Shown: positions 1 to 9,821, numbered from the stretch's first letter. The stretch is 64,000 bases of DNA from CBDFGK01 sp965247075 (GCA_965247075.1 CBDFGK010000003.1:1178001-1242000), one strand, 5' to 3'. Made by a program: numbers and translations. The notes: generated by a model from the letters alone, not told the origin.

Positions 1-67
1 CAGTTGTTGAATTGCTCCTGCGAACTACACTGTATCTATTCAATAAACACAGGCAGGAGTACACAGC

Positions 68-2053
68 ATGGCTTACTTTATTACCGGCGGCACCGGCTTT
101 ATTGGTCGCAATTTTATCGACAAACTGAAGGAACGCGAGGGCGATATCTACGTGCTGACCCGCAAGGGCTCGGAGCACAAATTTGAGGCGCTGCAAGAAC
201 GCTTTGGTGCCGGCAGCGACCGACTGATCCCGGTAACCGGTGACCTGGCCCAGGCCAATCTCGGTGTCGATGATGCGGTGATCTCGGAATTGAAAGGCAC
301 GGTCCTGCACTTTTGCCACTTCGCCGCCATTTACGATATCGGCGCCTCGCTGGAATCGCAGCAAACGGCCAACATTGATGGCACCCGCAATGCCGCGGCA
401 CTGGCGGCAGCGCTCGATGCCGGCTGTTTCCACCATGTGAGTTCCATCGCCGCCGGCGGCCTCTACGAGGGCACTTTTCGCGAAGACATGTTCGAGGAGG
501 CTGAGAACTACGAGCACCCCTACTTCTCCACCAAGCACGATTCCGAGGGCATCGTCAGAAACGAATGTCAGGTGCCCTTTCGCATCTATCGACCGGCTAT
601 GGTGATCGGCCACTCCAAAACCGGCGAGATCGACAAGATTGATGGCGCCTACTACTTCTTCAAACCACTGCAGAAAATTCGCAACATACTGCCGCCCTGG
701 TTTCCGCTAATTGGCCTGGAAGGCGGCAAATTCAATATTGTTCCGGTTGATTACGTGGTTGATGCCATGGATCACATCGCCCACTTGCCCGACCGGGATG
801 GCGACTGTTTTCACCTGTCAGACCCCGAGCACCACAGCATGGGTCAGATGATGAACATTTTTGCCAGTGCCGGCCATGCACCCAAATTCAGCATGCGCCT
901 GGACATGCGCATATTCAACTTTATTCCCAGCTTTGTGCGTGACACGCTCGCCAACTTGCCGCCGGTTAAGCGCATTATCAAAACCATGCTGGAAGATATG
1001 GGCCTGCCCGAATCGGTGTTGATGTTCATGAACTACCCGACCCGCTACGACAACCGCGAAACCGAGCGCGCGCTCAAGGGCACAGGCATTGAGTGCCCGG
1101 ACCTGCGCGCCTATGCCCCCACCATTTGGGATTACTGGGAGCGCAACCTCGACCCGGACCTGTTTGTGGATCACTCGTTGGAGGGCAATGTGAAAGGCAA
1201 GACGGCACTGATTACCGGCGCCTCTTCCGGCATCGGTAAAACCTCGGCACTGCGCCTGGCAGAAGCGGGCGCGCATGTGCTGCTGGTGGCCAGAAGCGCC
1301 GACAAGCTGGAAGAAACCGCACAGGAAATCGCCGAGCTGGGCGGTATCTCCACCAGCCATGTGGCTGACGTTTCCGACATGAATGCCTGCGACCGCCTGG
1401 TGGCAGAAGTGCTGGAGCAACACGGCCACCTGGACATCCTGATCAACAATGCCGGCCGTTCCATTCGCCGCTCGCTGGAGCTGTCCTTTGATCGCTTTCA
1501 CGATTTTGAGCGCACCATGCAAATCAATTACTTTGGCGCGATTCGCCTGATTATGGGCTTCGGACCGTCCATGCTGGCACGCAAATCAGGGCACATTATC
1601 AACATGTCCTCAATCAGCGCGCTTACCCCCAGCCCGCGTTTCTCTGCCTATGTCGCCTCCAAGAGCGCCCTGGACGCCTGGACCCGAGCCGCCGCCGTAG
1701 AGTGGTCGGACTGCAATGTGCGCTTCACCACCATCAACATGCCACTGGTGCGCACACCGATGATTTCTGCCACCTCGGTGTATGACCACATGCCGGTGTT
1801 AAGCCCGGATGAAGCGGGCGATATGGTAGTAGATGCCATCATCCACAAGCCCAAGCGTATCGCCACACCGATGGGTATTTACCTGCAGGTAATGACCGCA
1901 CTGGCGCCGAAGTTCTCCGAGGTAGTCATGAACGTGGTATTTCGCATGTTCAACGACTCTGCCGCCGCCCGCGGCGACAAGCAGCCGGAAAAGGTGGAAG
2001 TGTCGAACGAACAGGTGGCGCTGGGTGCACTGATGAAAGGTGTGCACTTCTAA
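68..2053 (+). CDS. Alcohol-forming fatty acyl-CoA/ACP reductase (two fused SDR domains)
   Basis: This 661-residue protein has two short-chain dehydrogenase/reductase domains. The N-terminal extended SDR carries GGTGFIG at residues 7-13 and a YFSTK active site at Y152/K156. The C-terminal classical SDR starts near residue 375, with TGASSGIG near 382, NNAG near 460 and YVASK at Y528/K532. The length, domain order and sequence as I remember them match Marinobacter Maqu_2507, which reduces fatty acyl-CoA or acyl-ACP through the aldehyde to the fatty alcohol with NADPH. The N-terminal half is expected to handle the thioester and the C-terminal half the aldehyde. The ATG follows an aggcaggag ribosome site. 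The protein is soluble, with no signal peptide. A wax-ester or lipid role is inferred from the family, not from neighbours. Confidence 0.87.
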   Translation: MAYFITGGTGFIGRNFIDKLKEREGDIYVLTRKGSEHKFEALQERFGAGSDRLIPVTGDLAQANLGVDDAVISELKGTVLHFCHFAAIYDIGASLESQQTANIDGTRNAAALAAALDAGCFHHVSSIAAGGLYEGTFREDMFEEAENYEHPYFSTKHDSEGIVRNECQVPFRIYRPAMVIGHSKTGEIDKIDGAYYFFKPLQKIRNILPPWFPLIGLEGGKFNIVPVDYVVDAMDHIAHLPDRDGDCFHLSDPEHHSMGQMMNIFASAGHAPKFSMRLDMRIFNFIPSFVRDTLANLPPVKRIIKTMLEDMGLPESVLMFMNYPTRYDNRETERALKGTGIECPDLRAYAPTIWDYWERNLDPDLFVDHSLEGNVKGKTALITGASSGIGKTSALRLAEAGAHVLLVARSADKLEETAQEIAELGGISTSHVADVSDMNACDRLVAEVLEQHGHLDILINNAGRSIRRSLELSFDRFHDFERTMQINYFGAIRLIMGFGPSMLARKSGHIINMSSISALTPSPRFSAYVASKSALDAWTRAAAVEWSDCNVRFTTINMPLVRTPMISATSVYDHMPVLSPDEAGDMVVDAIIHKPKRIATPMGIYLQVMTALAPKFSEVVMNVVFRMFNDSAAARGDKQPEKVEVSNEQVALGALMKGVHF

Positions 2054-2205
2054 CGTAGAATCGGCCTGATTTGGATAGCACTCACGGGCAGTTATCTGCG
2101 AGGTCTGATGGAATCAGGGGCATTCTATTACTGGCTCTATGCACCGCTGGCGGTGAGTATAGTGCCTGTGCGTATCACCGCATATTGGAACAAACGCAGA
2201 CAGGC

Positions 2206-2910
2206 ATGATCGACTACAACACAATTTACGCGCAGGCCTGTGAACGCAAGGGCGGTGAAACGGCACTCAAGGCTTTACTGCCAAAGACACTATCGAAAAA
2301 GAAACTGGCGGCGATTTCCGATGATAGGTACCTGGCCGAATTCAGCAAAAAGGTTTTTCAATCCGGTTTCGTCTGGCGCGTGGTGGAGAAGAAGTGGGAT
2401 GGCTTTGAGGAGTTATTCTGGGGCTTCGATATAGACAAGCTGCTGCTGATGCCCGGCGACATGCTGGAGCGAAAAGCAGGCGATAAAAAGATTATCCGTA
2501 ACTTTCGCAAGGTACAGGCGATCCGCGAAAATGCGCTGATGATTGACGACACGCGCCGCCGGGGAGATTGCAGCTTTGGCGAGTTTATCGCCGGCTGGCC
2601 CAAGGACGATGTGACCGGCCTGTGGCTGTATCTTAAAAAACACGGCAGTCGTCTGGGCGGCAATACCGGACCCTATGCCCTGCGAACGCTGGGGGTGGAC
2701 AGTTTCCTGCTGACGCGGGATGTAGAGGGCTTTCTGCGCCTGCACGGCATCGTCGATACCGGCATCAACAGTAAGAAAGCCCTGCAAAATTCCCAGGATT
2801 TTTTTAATGACTTGCGCGAACAATCCGGCCGCAGCCTGTCAGAGCTGAGCCGGATGATCTCTTTTACCTTTGGCCAGAATCGGGTGGGGCTTAATCCCAC
2901 CGGAACCTGA
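2206..2910 (+). CDS. DNA-3-methyladenine glycosylase I-like protein
   Basis: The 234-residue protein resembles the Tag/3-methyladenine glycosylase I fold (HhH-GPD-like). It has the family pattern FQSGFVWRVVEKKW, a phenylalanine-rich turn, and then IIRNFRKVQAIRENA, which corresponds to the Tag segment where the enzyme binds near the lesion. Family members excise alkylated adenines from DNA. The frame is open from a TTG at 2071, but those 45 extra codons look unlike the family, so the ATG at 2206 was chosen. It lies about 150 bp downstream of the acyl-CoA reductase on the same strand. The classical Tag zinc-binding residues are not obvious, so it could be a divergent relative of unknown specificity. 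Confidence 0.65.
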   Translation: MIDYNTIYAQACERKGGETALKALLPKTLSKKKLAAISDDRYLAEFSKKVFQSGFVWRVVEKKWDGFEELFWGFDIDKLLLMPGDMLERKAGDKKIIRNFRKVQAIRENALMIDDTRRRGDCSFGEFIAGWPKDDVTGLWLYLKKHGSRLGGNTGPYALRTLGVDSFLLTRDVEGFLRLHGIVDTGINSKKALQNSQDFFNDLREQSGRSLSELSRMISFTFGQNRVGLNPTGT

Positions 2911-3321
2911 GAATGCCTGAACCAATGCCATTTTCATATCCCTGCATCTGGCGGAGACTGTGTTCTGACCGGCCACTTGGTAGCTGCCAACAGGAGTCGT
3001 CTCTATAGTTGTTACGACTACTTCTACCACCTGTACGACACCATTAGCTGGGCCAAATTCTTGCCGAAGCTGTTCGACACGCCAGAATCCAAATGGACAG
3101 ACTGGGAAATCTTTACCGAGCTACTGGGCTGTTTTGCCACCAAGCGCGCCAACCCCGCAACGCGCAGCCGCCTTACGGGTCGAAAGACCTGCCAAAAGCG
3201 CCGCCATAACGCGGCCACGAAGATCTGGGCTGAAACCATGTGGCATAATCATCTCCCTGCGAATCAATCTCCTTTTAGCGCAATGTCACGCTGTCGCATC
3301 ACAGTAAAGAGAGGATCGAAT
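2911..3321 (+). other. Intergenic region with no convincing gene
   Basis: The sulfatase frame stays open upstream to about 2977, and the opposite strand has a 71-codon frame, but neither resembles a protein I know. The sulfatase signal peptide argues for a start at 3322. I see no clear terminator or RNA. This could be the remains of a decayed gene. Confidence 0.4.
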
Positions 3322-4947
3322 ATGTACAGGATAACGAATTGGCTGGCCGCCTCTGTGCTGGCCCTGCTGGCGCCGTTGGCACCGGCAAACGACCGGCCGA
3401 ATGTCATTGTAGTGGTCGCTGACGACCTGGGCTGGAACGACGTCGGCTTTCACGGTGGCGATATCGATACGCCTTCCCTGGACCGGTTGGCGGCCGAGGG
3501 TATGGAGCTGAACCGCTTTTACACCACCCCCATATGTTCGCCGACCCGCGCGGCACTGATGACGGGGCGCGATCCGATCCGCCTGGGTGTCGCCTATGGG
3601 GTAATTTTGCCCTGGGATAACAATGGCGTGCATCCCGGAGAGCATTTTATGCCGCAATCTTTTCGGGACGCCGGCTACCAGACCGCCATGATGGGCAAGT
3701 GGCACCTGGGCCATGCCCAGATGACCTACCATCCCAATAACCGGGGCTTTGAGCATTTTTACGGCCATCTACATACCGAGGTTGGGTTTTATCCGCCTTT
3801 TACCGTCAACGGCGGCAAGGATTTCCAACGCAATGGCGAGGATATTGATGACGACGGCTACGAGACCTTCCTGTTGGCAGACGAAGTTTCACGCTATATC
3901 CGCGAGCGCGATCAAAGCAAACCGTTTTTCGTCTATATGCCATTTATCGCTCCCCATACGCCTTTGGATGCACCCCGGGAGTTGCAGGATAAATACAGGG
4001 ATATCAACACCGACCTCGAACCCTCCCGCGCCAAGGGCACGGATGAAACCCGCCGCCTTGCCAAGCTTATGATGCAGCCCAGTGCCCGACCCATGTATGC
4101 CGCTGTGGTGGATGGCATGGACCAGGCCATCGGCCAGGTACTGGATACCCTGGACAAGGAAGGCATTGCCGACAATACCATCGTGTTGTTTTTCAGTGAT
4201 AACGGCGGTGCCGCCTACTCTGTGGGTGGTGCCGATAACGTTCCCCTGCGCGGTGGCAAGGGCGAAACCTTCGAAGGCGGCATCCGCGTGGTATCCATCA
4301 TGCGCTGGCCAGAAACCATTGAGCCACAGCAGAAACTGACAGACATCATGACAGTGATGGACGTATTTCCCACCCTGGCAGATGCAGCCGGGATTGATAC
4401 ACAGAATCAACGCAAGTTTGATGGCCGCAGCATGTGGCCGGCGATTGCGGAAGGTGTGAAACAGCCGCGTGAAGACTGGGTTTATTTCGTGTCCGAAATA
4501 CCTATCTACGGCCACTTTAATCTGACGGTATTTAATGATGAATGGAAGCTGGTACAGGACGTGGAGCAGGACCAGCTCTCCACTACGGTGACCAACTACC
4601 TGTTCCGCATTCAGGACGATCCCAATGAATACAATAATCTGGCCTCGGCATATCCTGAGGTAGTGCAGAAACTCTCCAGGCTAATCCAGCAACGACGGGC
4701 ACTTTATCCAATTAATGGCACCCGTGCCCGATTGTCCCCCCCGCCGGGATGGCGCGCCCCCCTCAATTGGGTGGATTACCCCAGGCCACTGGATACATTG
4801 CAAACACAGACGGCCAAGAGCCCGGCAGCGGAGCATGGAGAAACCATTGAGCGTGCATTGGACTGGCAGCACGGTGAGCGAGGGCGTCTCGTATACGACT
4901 GTCAGCCCAAATGGTGGTTGGCTGGCATATGCTTGAAAAGTGACTAA
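3322..4947 (+). CDS. Secreted arylsulfatase, S1 family
   Basis: This 541-residue sulfatase begins with a cleavable signal peptide (hydrophobic residues 7-20, AxA-type site near residue 22). The mature part starts with NVIVVVADDLGWNDVG, which supplies the Asp34/Asp35 calcium ligands. The formylglycine motif is CSPTRAALMTGR with Cys72 as the modified residue, so maturation needs the formylglycine-generating enzyme or an equivalent. Further family motifs are GKWHLGH and FSDNGG. It hydrolyses sulfate esters in the periplasm or outside the cell. The substrate cannot be read from the sequence; sulfated algal polysaccharides are a common target in marine bacteria. The ATG at 3322 has a gaggatcg ribosome-site-like sequence just upstream. 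Confidence 0.9.
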   Translation: MYRITNWLAASVLALLAPLAPANDRPNVIVVVADDLGWNDVGFHGGDIDTPSLDRLAAEGMELNRFYTTPICSPTRAALMTGRDPIRLGVAYGVILPWDNNGVHPGEHFMPQSFRDAGYQTAMMGKWHLGHAQMTYHPNNRGFEHFYGHLHTEVGFYPPFTVNGGKDFQRNGEDIDDDGYETFLLADEVSRYIRERDQSKPFFVYMPFIAPHTPLDAPRELQDKYRDINTDLEPSRAKGTDETRRLAKLMMQPSARPMYAAVVDGMDQAIGQVLDTLDKEGIADNTIVLFFSDNGGAAYSVGGADNVPLRGGKGETFEGGIRVVSIMRWPETIEPQQKLTDIMTVMDVFPTLADAAGIDTQNQRKFDGRSMWPAIAEGVKQPREDWVYFVSEIPIYGHFNLTVFNDEWKLVQDVEQDQLSTTVTNYLFRIQDDPNEYNNLASAYPEVVQKLSRLIQQRRALYPINGTRARLSPPPGWRAPLNWVDYPRPLDTLQTQTAKSPAAEHGETIERALDWQHGERGRLVYDCQPKWWLAGICLKSD

Positions 4948-4995
4948 AACTAGCAAGACTGGTCGAATAAATTGGCCCTACGGATAGAGCGGAGC

Positions 4996-5586
4996 ATGTG
5001 GCAGCACCAGACCTGGCCTATAGAAAACCCCGCCGGGATGATCATTTCTATCTGTTCGCAGGATCTCGTTCTGTCCTATGCAGAAGTACTCGATTTATGG
5101 GTTGCCAACGAAGCGTTCCGAAATTACTTCCTGCAAATTTTCACCGACACCCCCTACACCGCCTTTCGATGGGAAACACCGCCGCTAACGAGCAGCACCC
5201 TGGACCAGCCATTTGAATTCGCTATCCTGGCTGGCACCGATCTCGACCGGACTCCCGACCGTGAATCATTCGCTGATTTATTCGCGACTATGGAGCCTGG
5301 GGCGGTAGGCGAATTCCCGAATTTGGGTGGTGATGCTCTTATGATAGTGCCGAGCCCGGTAGACGAGGACTCCTCGTACAGTCATCTGGGTGCTTTTCTG
5401 CGCTTGGCGCCGCACGCGCAGTTGCATTCGTTTTTGAGAATGGTTGGATTTGCTGTAACCGGTAGGGTTAGTGAGCAACCGCTGTGGCTGAATACCGCAG
5501 GCGGCGGCGTATCGTGGCTGCATGTGCGATTGGACCAACGACCGAAATATTACCTTTATCAACCCTACAGGGATCCGCCGGCGTAG
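4996..5586 (+). CDS. DUF6940-like protein of unknown function
   Basis: A 196-residue soluble protein. The C-terminal block SHLGAFLRLAPHAQLHSF, followed by LNTAGGGVSWLHVRLDQRPKYY, fits the uncharacterised DUF6940 family as I remember it. No catalytic motif is evident. The ATG at 4996 is preferred to an upstream TTG at 4972. It follows the sulfatase by 48 bp and may be co-transcribed with it. The function is unknown. Confidence 0.6.
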   Translation: MWQHQTWPIENPAGMIISICSQDLVLSYAEVLDLWVANEAFRNYFLQIFTDTPYTAFRWETPPLTSSTLDQPFEFAILAGTDLDRTPDRESFADLFATMEPGAVGEFPNLGGDALMIVPSPVDEDSSYSHLGAFLRLAPHAQLHSFLRMVGFAVTGRVSEQPLWLNTAGGGVSWLHVRLDQRPKYYLYQPYRDPPA

Positions 5587-5616
5587 GGTCTGGGTGACCC
5601 CGACTGGACGTCCCCG
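5585..5616. repeat. Degenerate copy of the GGGGTCAG-family repeat
   Basis: The run gtctgggtgaccccg followed by actggacgtcccc closely resembles the core of the palindromic element at 9822-9861. It sits exactly at the stop codon of the upstream gene. The outer GGGGTCAG arms are eroded, so the assignment is tentative. Confidence 0.35.
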
Positions 5617-5621
5617 ACGAT

Positions 5622-5831
5622 TCATTCGAGCAAATCAACTCGCCGGCTGCTCCAGACCGGACTGATATTGGCACTGAGCCGGAAAATGTTATTGGGATCG
5701 TACTGACGCTTGATGTCCAGCTCAGGGCCGCTGTTACTCTTTGTCCAAACCTCGTGATACACAAGAATTAGCGCTGGACTTTCTGCGGATTGCAACGATA
5801 CTTTGACCAGACTAGTGTCACAGTAACGCAC
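5622..5831 (-). pseudogene. C-terminal remnant of a BBE-type FAD-linked oxidase
   Basis: About 60 codons remain. They contain the berberine-bridge-enzyme C-terminal signature RQYDPNNIFRLSANISP, preceded by VYHEVWT. In intact family members this motif closes a protein of roughly 450-500 residues that starts with an FAD-binding PCMH domain. Nothing resembling that domain lies upstream on this strand: the glyoxalase II gene begins at 5852. The gene is therefore a truncated fossil. Confidence 0.6.
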
Positions 5832-5851
5832 TGCCAGCCACGGAGGCCGAT

Positions 5852-6643
5852 GTGATAATTGAACAAATATGGACGGGTAATGCTTTTCGCAACTTCAATT
5901 ACCTGATTGTCTGCCCGGAAACCGGCGAAGCCCTGGCCATCGACCCTCTCGACCATGAAAAATGCCTGTCCGCCGCTAAACGACATGGCTGGACCATTAC
6001 CCAGATACTCAATACCCATGAACACGGTGACCACACCGGCGGCAATCAAGCAGTGATTGCAGCAACCGGCGCCAGGCTCCTGGCGCACCACCAGGCGCAA
6101 CACAGCATCGCCGGTATCGATATTGGCCTGTCAGCCGGCGATGTTGTCAAGGTAGGGCGCACGGTTGAGCTGCTCGCCCTCGATACGCCGGGACACACCA
6201 TGAGTCATATCTGCTTGTTGTCGCAAACCGACGAGCCGGCACTGATATGCGGCGACACGCTGTTTAATGCCGGGGCCGGCAACTGCCATGGTGGCGGTCA
6301 CCCGGTGGACCTCTACCACACCTTTGCCACCCAACTGGCGAGGCTGGATGACAGTACCCGGATCTACCCCGGACATGATTATATTTGCAACAACCTGGAA
6401 TTTACCCTGGCACGCGAACCCGACAATACGCAGGCACAGGCCTTGCTCACGCAAGTCTCAGACCAGGACCCGGCTGCCGCGCTGGTATCAACCCTGGGCC
6501 AGGAAAAACACATCAATACATTTTTCCGCCTGCACAGCCCGGCGGTAATTGCACAATTGCGCGAGGATTTCCCGGATCTACCTGAAGACCCCGACCCGCA
6601 AACCGTATTCCTGAAACTGCGTGAACTGCGTAACAACTGGTAA
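5852..6643 (+). CDS. gloB: Hydroxyacylglutathione hydrolase (glyoxalase II)
   Basis: This 263-residue metallo-beta-lactamase-fold protein has the THEHGDHTGG metal motif (His56, His58, Asp60, His61), a second ligand region DTPGHTMSHI, ICGDTLF, and the glyoxalase II hallmark PGHDY at His175. It converts S-lactoylglutathione to D-lactate and glutathione as the second step of methylglyoxal detoxification in the cytoplasm. The length and the C-terminal substrate-binding segment (NNLEFTLAREPDN, FLKLRELRN) fit GloB. The start is GTG at 5852 after a cggagg ribosome site. The glutathione supply gene gshA is elsewhere in the window. Confidence 0.9.
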   Translation: MIIEQIWTGNAFRNFNYLIVCPETGEALAIDPLDHEKCLSAAKRHGWTITQILNTHEHGDHTGGNQAVIAATGARLLAHHQAQHSIAGIDIGLSAGDVVKVGRTVELLALDTPGHTMSHICLLSQTDEPALICGDTLFNAGAGNCHGGGHPVDLYHTFATQLARLDDSTRIYPGHDYICNNLEFTLAREPDNTQAQALLTQVSDQDPAAALVSTLGQEKHINTFFRLHSPAVIAQLREDFPDLPEDPDPQTVFLKLRELRNNW

Positions 6644-6648
6644 GGCAG

Positions 6649-7200
6649 TCAGGGCTCACCGCGTTTTAGCAATTTAAAAAACCCATAGGAGGGGTCTGCC
6701 TCGCCACGCTTCCCGAAATAGGAACCCTGCAGGGTGGGGTGATTGAGGTTAACGGTGGAGGGGTCATTGACGGTGGCCCAGTCCGCCACCACGGCTTTGT
6801 GAATAAACTTCCAGACGCCGTCGCGCTTTTCATATTTGTCAAAGTAACGTCCACCGATTAACAGATCGAAACTGCCGTCCTCTTGCTTGATCTTGTGGAA
6901 GGCCAGCACGTAGACCTCACCCTCGGCGTAATCACCATCGAGTTTGATGTTCACCGTGGTCATATTGTGATGCAGTATCTCCATGGGCAGCTGGACCGCT
7001 GGCAGTTTGTCGACAAACTCCATGGCCAGGCCCTTGAAAAAGGCGCCGTGGTCGTCAATGGCATCCTCGTGGTACAGCCGGCGCATTTTTTTGTTGTCGT
7101 GTCGGTCGGCCGCATTAAAATAAGCGTTCAGCAGCTCGTAGATGGCCTGTTTATCCAACAGCTCCTGTAGTGACTGCGCCATTGCCGAATCCATACTCAT
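6649..7200 (-). CDS. Nuclear transport factor 2-like (SnoaL_4) protein
   Basis: This 183-residue protein has the NTF2/SnoaL cone-fold pattern: an N-terminal helix LLDKQAIYELLNAYFNAADRHD, then LYHEDAIDDHG, then a strand pair ending GGRYFDKYEKRDGVWKFIHK. Many family members are dehydratase, isomerase or hydroxylase small-subunit relatives acting on polyketide, steroid or aromatic substrates, but no specific activity can be assigned here. The ATG overlaps nothing and lies 8 bp downstream of the DUF3604 lipoprotein stop on the same strand, so the two genes probably share a transcript. Confidence 0.7.
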   Translation of the reverse strand: MSMDSAMAQSLQELLDKQAIYELLNAYFNAADRHDNKKMRRLYHEDAIDDHGAFFKGLAMEFVDKLPAVQLPMEILHHNMTTVNIKLDGDYAEGEVYVLAFHKIKQEDGSFDLLIGGRYFDKYEKRDGVWKFIHKAVVADWATVNDPSTVNLNHPTLQGSYFGKRGEADPSYGFFKLLKRGEP

Positions 7201-7208
7201 CGCCCGCT

Positions 7209-9224
7209 TCAGTTTTGATTCGGTCGCAACCAGATCGGCGACGACCAGGCTCGCTCCTGAATAGTAGCGGGCAAGTCTGAACGCGGCGCCACACCGGCGC
7301 GAATGGCGTCCCAGGTCGACCAGCGGCAGGAGGGGTTTTCCAGCGCCCGCAGGTAATAAAAGGCTTCTGCCGTGGTATCAAAATCTGGGTCTTGCCAGAA
7401 GGTTTTCAGCTCGCCGCTGCCCACCTTGGTACTGATCGAGCAGTCATCCAGGCTCACGCCGGCGCCGTTATCCGGGCAGCGATGGGTCTCTTGGGTGACT
7501 TCCAGGCCATCGGAACAGGCGACATCGTAAACCTGCTCCCTGGCCTCGCCGTCTGCCAGCCAACCCTTGATCACCTGCAGCCGCTGCAGGGGCGTGCCAC
7601 TGGCATCCGCCATGGCCCAGACCAGGAAAGTGGGCGAGGCTGCCGACCCGGCCAGCTCACTGCCCATGGCCACGCCGCTATCGTAGGCTGTCCTGACCAG
7701 GTCGGCGCTATCGAGCATGGCAGGCTCGAAGGCGTGACTGGCAAAAAACCGCACCTTTATGCGCGGGCCAGTAGTGGCAAAGGTTTCCTTGCGCCGGAAG
7801 GCATCATAAATTGCCGCGCGGGTATTCTCCTCCGCCCACACCGCCGCCAGGCCAGCAGCAGACCAGTACTCAAAGGACGAACTCTGGAGGTAGTCTTTGC
7901 CATCCACCTCGGTCAGCAAACCCGGGTCGTTGAATTTCAGGTAGGTGCCATAGAGCCAGGGTGCGGGTATGGAACCACGCCGCTCGGGCGTGCCATCAAG
8001 CATGCCGGCCTTGGACGAAAAGGTTTTCTCATCCTGGGAGATGGCACCGGTATGGGTGTCGCTGGAACCGATCAGGCCAAAGCGGTAGGGGTTGAAGACA
8101 CCGCCTTCCTTTAGCTTGAGTCCGCGCTGTAAGGCGTCACGCACGTAACTGCCCTTGGGCTCGCTGTGGAGTTTGGTGGCCACCCGGTAGGGGGCAATCT
8201 CGAAATCGGCCCATTCGTCGTTTCTGGAGAGCAGCGGATGGGTATCGGAGGTGCCCTTTACCTGGGTCATTTCCACCAGCGGCTCGTTGCGCAGGCGCCG
8301 CTTGGCGTAGGCGTCATCCACAGGATCACCGGCCCAGTCGGTGAACTTGAACATCTGGCCATTGGAGCCATTGGAATTGTGGGGAATGGCCAGGCTTTCA
8401 ATGCCCTGCTCGCGCAGGCCGTCCATCCAGTTCCACAGGCCCTCGGGGTTTTGGGAATGAAGACGCGAGAACGGTATGGCCGGTAGACGGTCTGAACTGC
8501 GGAAAATGACGTTGCGGTGCAGGTTGCCCCGGTCATCCGAGGAGGTGGTGTATTCATAGGCGGCAAAGGTGGTGAACTGGCCTGGAATATAGGCCTCATC
8601 GGCGGCGCGAATTGTGTCGCGCCAGGCCGACCGGGTGACGGCGTTGGCTACTTCCAGATCGATGGCGCCAGTTAGCAATCCGGCCATGGTTTTGGGAATA
8701 AACTGTGAAAACGCCCGGCCGCGCTGCAGCAGGCTGAGGGGGCCCATATTGTCCGCAGCGTTAATGTCGTGCAGGGGCTCGGCCACCTCGTAACGGGAGA
8801 ACAGCGAACCGGTGTCCGCCGACTCCTTGACCAGACCCAGAAACATGGCGTGATCGGTTACCGCGTAAAAATCCAGCGGCGCTCGCAGCTGCATTTCATA
8901 GCCGGAGGGGTGAGCCAGCGGAGCACCCTTGGCGTAACGGTAGGCATCATCCGGCGTGGCCGTGGTGCCGAACACGTAGGCATCGAAAGAGTAGCCCGTG
9001 TGTACATGCAGGTCGCCAAAGTAGGCATTGCGACCGGGATTGGCAGCGGGCCGCAGATCGAGAATACCTGTATCCACCGGCAGGGATCTGGCGCCACTTT
9101 TTTTGCCTGCTATGCCCGTGTTAGCTGCGGATTGCATGTCGGATGCGGAAAATTCTTCATCGCCGGAACAGGCAACAAGCAGCGCACTCAAGGAGATCGC
9201 AAGTATTGCTGATTGATAGTTCAT
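7209..9224 (-). CDS. DUF3604 lipoprotein, PHP-like metallohydrolase
   Basis: This 671-residue protein starts with a lipoprotein signal peptide; the lipobox LVAC puts the lipidated residue at Cys19. The DUF3604 domain opens with YFGDLHVHTGYSFDAY near residue 70, followed by a PLDFYAVTDHA segment and later SSDTHTG. These His/Asp clusters resemble PHP-type metal sites. A tail with several cysteines and PSCRW precedes ERAWSSPIW. DUF3604 proteins have no established substrate. A paralogue with the same ending lies at 37546-39597, and a fragment of a further relative lies at 49714-50100. The next gene downstream is the SnoaL-like protein. Confidence 0.8.
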   Translation of the reverse strand: MNYQSAILAISLSALLVACSGDEEFSASDMQSAANTGIAGKKSGARSLPVDTGILDLRPAANPGRNAYFGDLHVHTGYSFDAYVFGTTATPDDAYRYAKGAPLAHPSGYEMQLRAPLDFYAVTDHAMFLGLVKESADTGSLFSRYEVAEPLHDINAADNMGPLSLLQRGRAFSQFIPKTMAGLLTGAIDLEVANAVTRSAWRDTIRAADEAYIPGQFTTFAAYEYTTSSDDRGNLHRNVIFRSSDRLPAIPFSRLHSQNPEGLWNWMDGLREQGIESLAIPHNSNGSNGQMFKFTDWAGDPVDDAYAKRRLRNEPLVEMTQVKGTSDTHPLLSRNDEWADFEIAPYRVATKLHSEPKGSYVRDALQRGLKLKEGGVFNPYRFGLIGSSDTHTGAISQDEKTFSSKAGMLDGTPERRGSIPAPWLYGTYLKFNDPGLLTEVDGKDYLQSSSFEYWSAAGLAAVWAEENTRAAIYDAFRRKETFATTGPRIKVRFFASHAFEPAMLDSADLVRTAYDSGVAMGSELAGSAASPTFLVWAMADASGTPLQRLQVIKGWLADGEAREQVYDVACSDGLEVTQETHRCPDNGAGVSLDDCSISTKVGSGELKTFWQDPDFDTTAEAFYYLRALENPSCRWSTWDAIRAGVAPRSDLPATIQERAWSSPIWLRPNQN

Positions 9225-9289
9225 CGGGCCTCTCTTATTCTGGGCTGGAGTTGTTGCACAGAATTATAGCCTGCAATCGGCCGGAAGAG

Positions 9290-9811
9290 ATGAGCGCAAG
9301 CGAACAAAAGAAAATGGGCACGGGCATGTACGTGTTGGCCTGGCTGGTCTTGGGCGGACTGCTGGTGTTCTATTTTCATGATTTACTGGACGAGCAGCAC
9401 AATCCCAACCGGCAAACCAGCACCAGCTATGCCAAAGAAGGGCTGCGTGAGGTCAAGTTGCAGCGCAACAAATACGGCCACTACGTTACCAGCGGCAAAA
9501 TTAACGGGCACGAGGTGGTGTTTATGCTCGATACCGGTGCCACCGGTGTTGCCATTCCGGCGGCCATCGCCGCCAGGTTGAACATCAAACGCGGCCAGCG
9601 CTATATGACCCAGACCGCCAACGGCACGGCGCCAGCCTATGCTACGCGCCTGGACACGGTCAGTGTTGGTGATATAGAGCTCACCAATATTGCCGCCGGC
9701 ATCTCGCCTGGCCTGCAAACCAACGAGGTTTTACTGGGCATGTCCTTCCTCAAACACATCGAATTCACCCAGCGCGGCGACACCCTGCTCCTGCGGCAGT
9801 ACCTGCCGTAA
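9290..9811 (+). CDS. Membrane-anchored retropepsin-like aspartic protease (TIGR02281 type)
   Basis: This 173-residue protein has one N-terminal membrane segment (roughly residues 12-30, YVLAWLVLGGLLVFYF) and a clan AA protease domain. The catalytic motif is MLDTGATGV with Asp81. A flap and a C-terminal LLGMSFL segment match the TIGR02281 family, a bacterial relative of retroviral proteases likely to act as a homodimer on the periplasmic side. Substrates are unknown. The ATG at 9290 was chosen because it directly precedes the membrane anchor; the longer frame runs into the divergent DUF3604 gene. Confidence 0.78.
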   Translation: MSASEQKKMGTGMYVLAWLVLGGLLVFYFHDLLDEQHNPNRQTSTSYAKEGLREVKLQRNKYGHYVTSGKINGHEVVFMLDTGATGVAIPAAIAARLNIKRGQRYMTQTANGTAPAYATRLDTVSVGDIELTNIAAGISPGLQTNEVLLGMSFLKHIEFTQRGDTLLLRQYLP

Positions 9812-9821
9812 GACCAGAGCC

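Noticed and set aside
2977..3321. N-terminal extension of the sulfatase frame
   Set aside because: The signal peptide begins at Met 3322, and the extension resembles nothing known.
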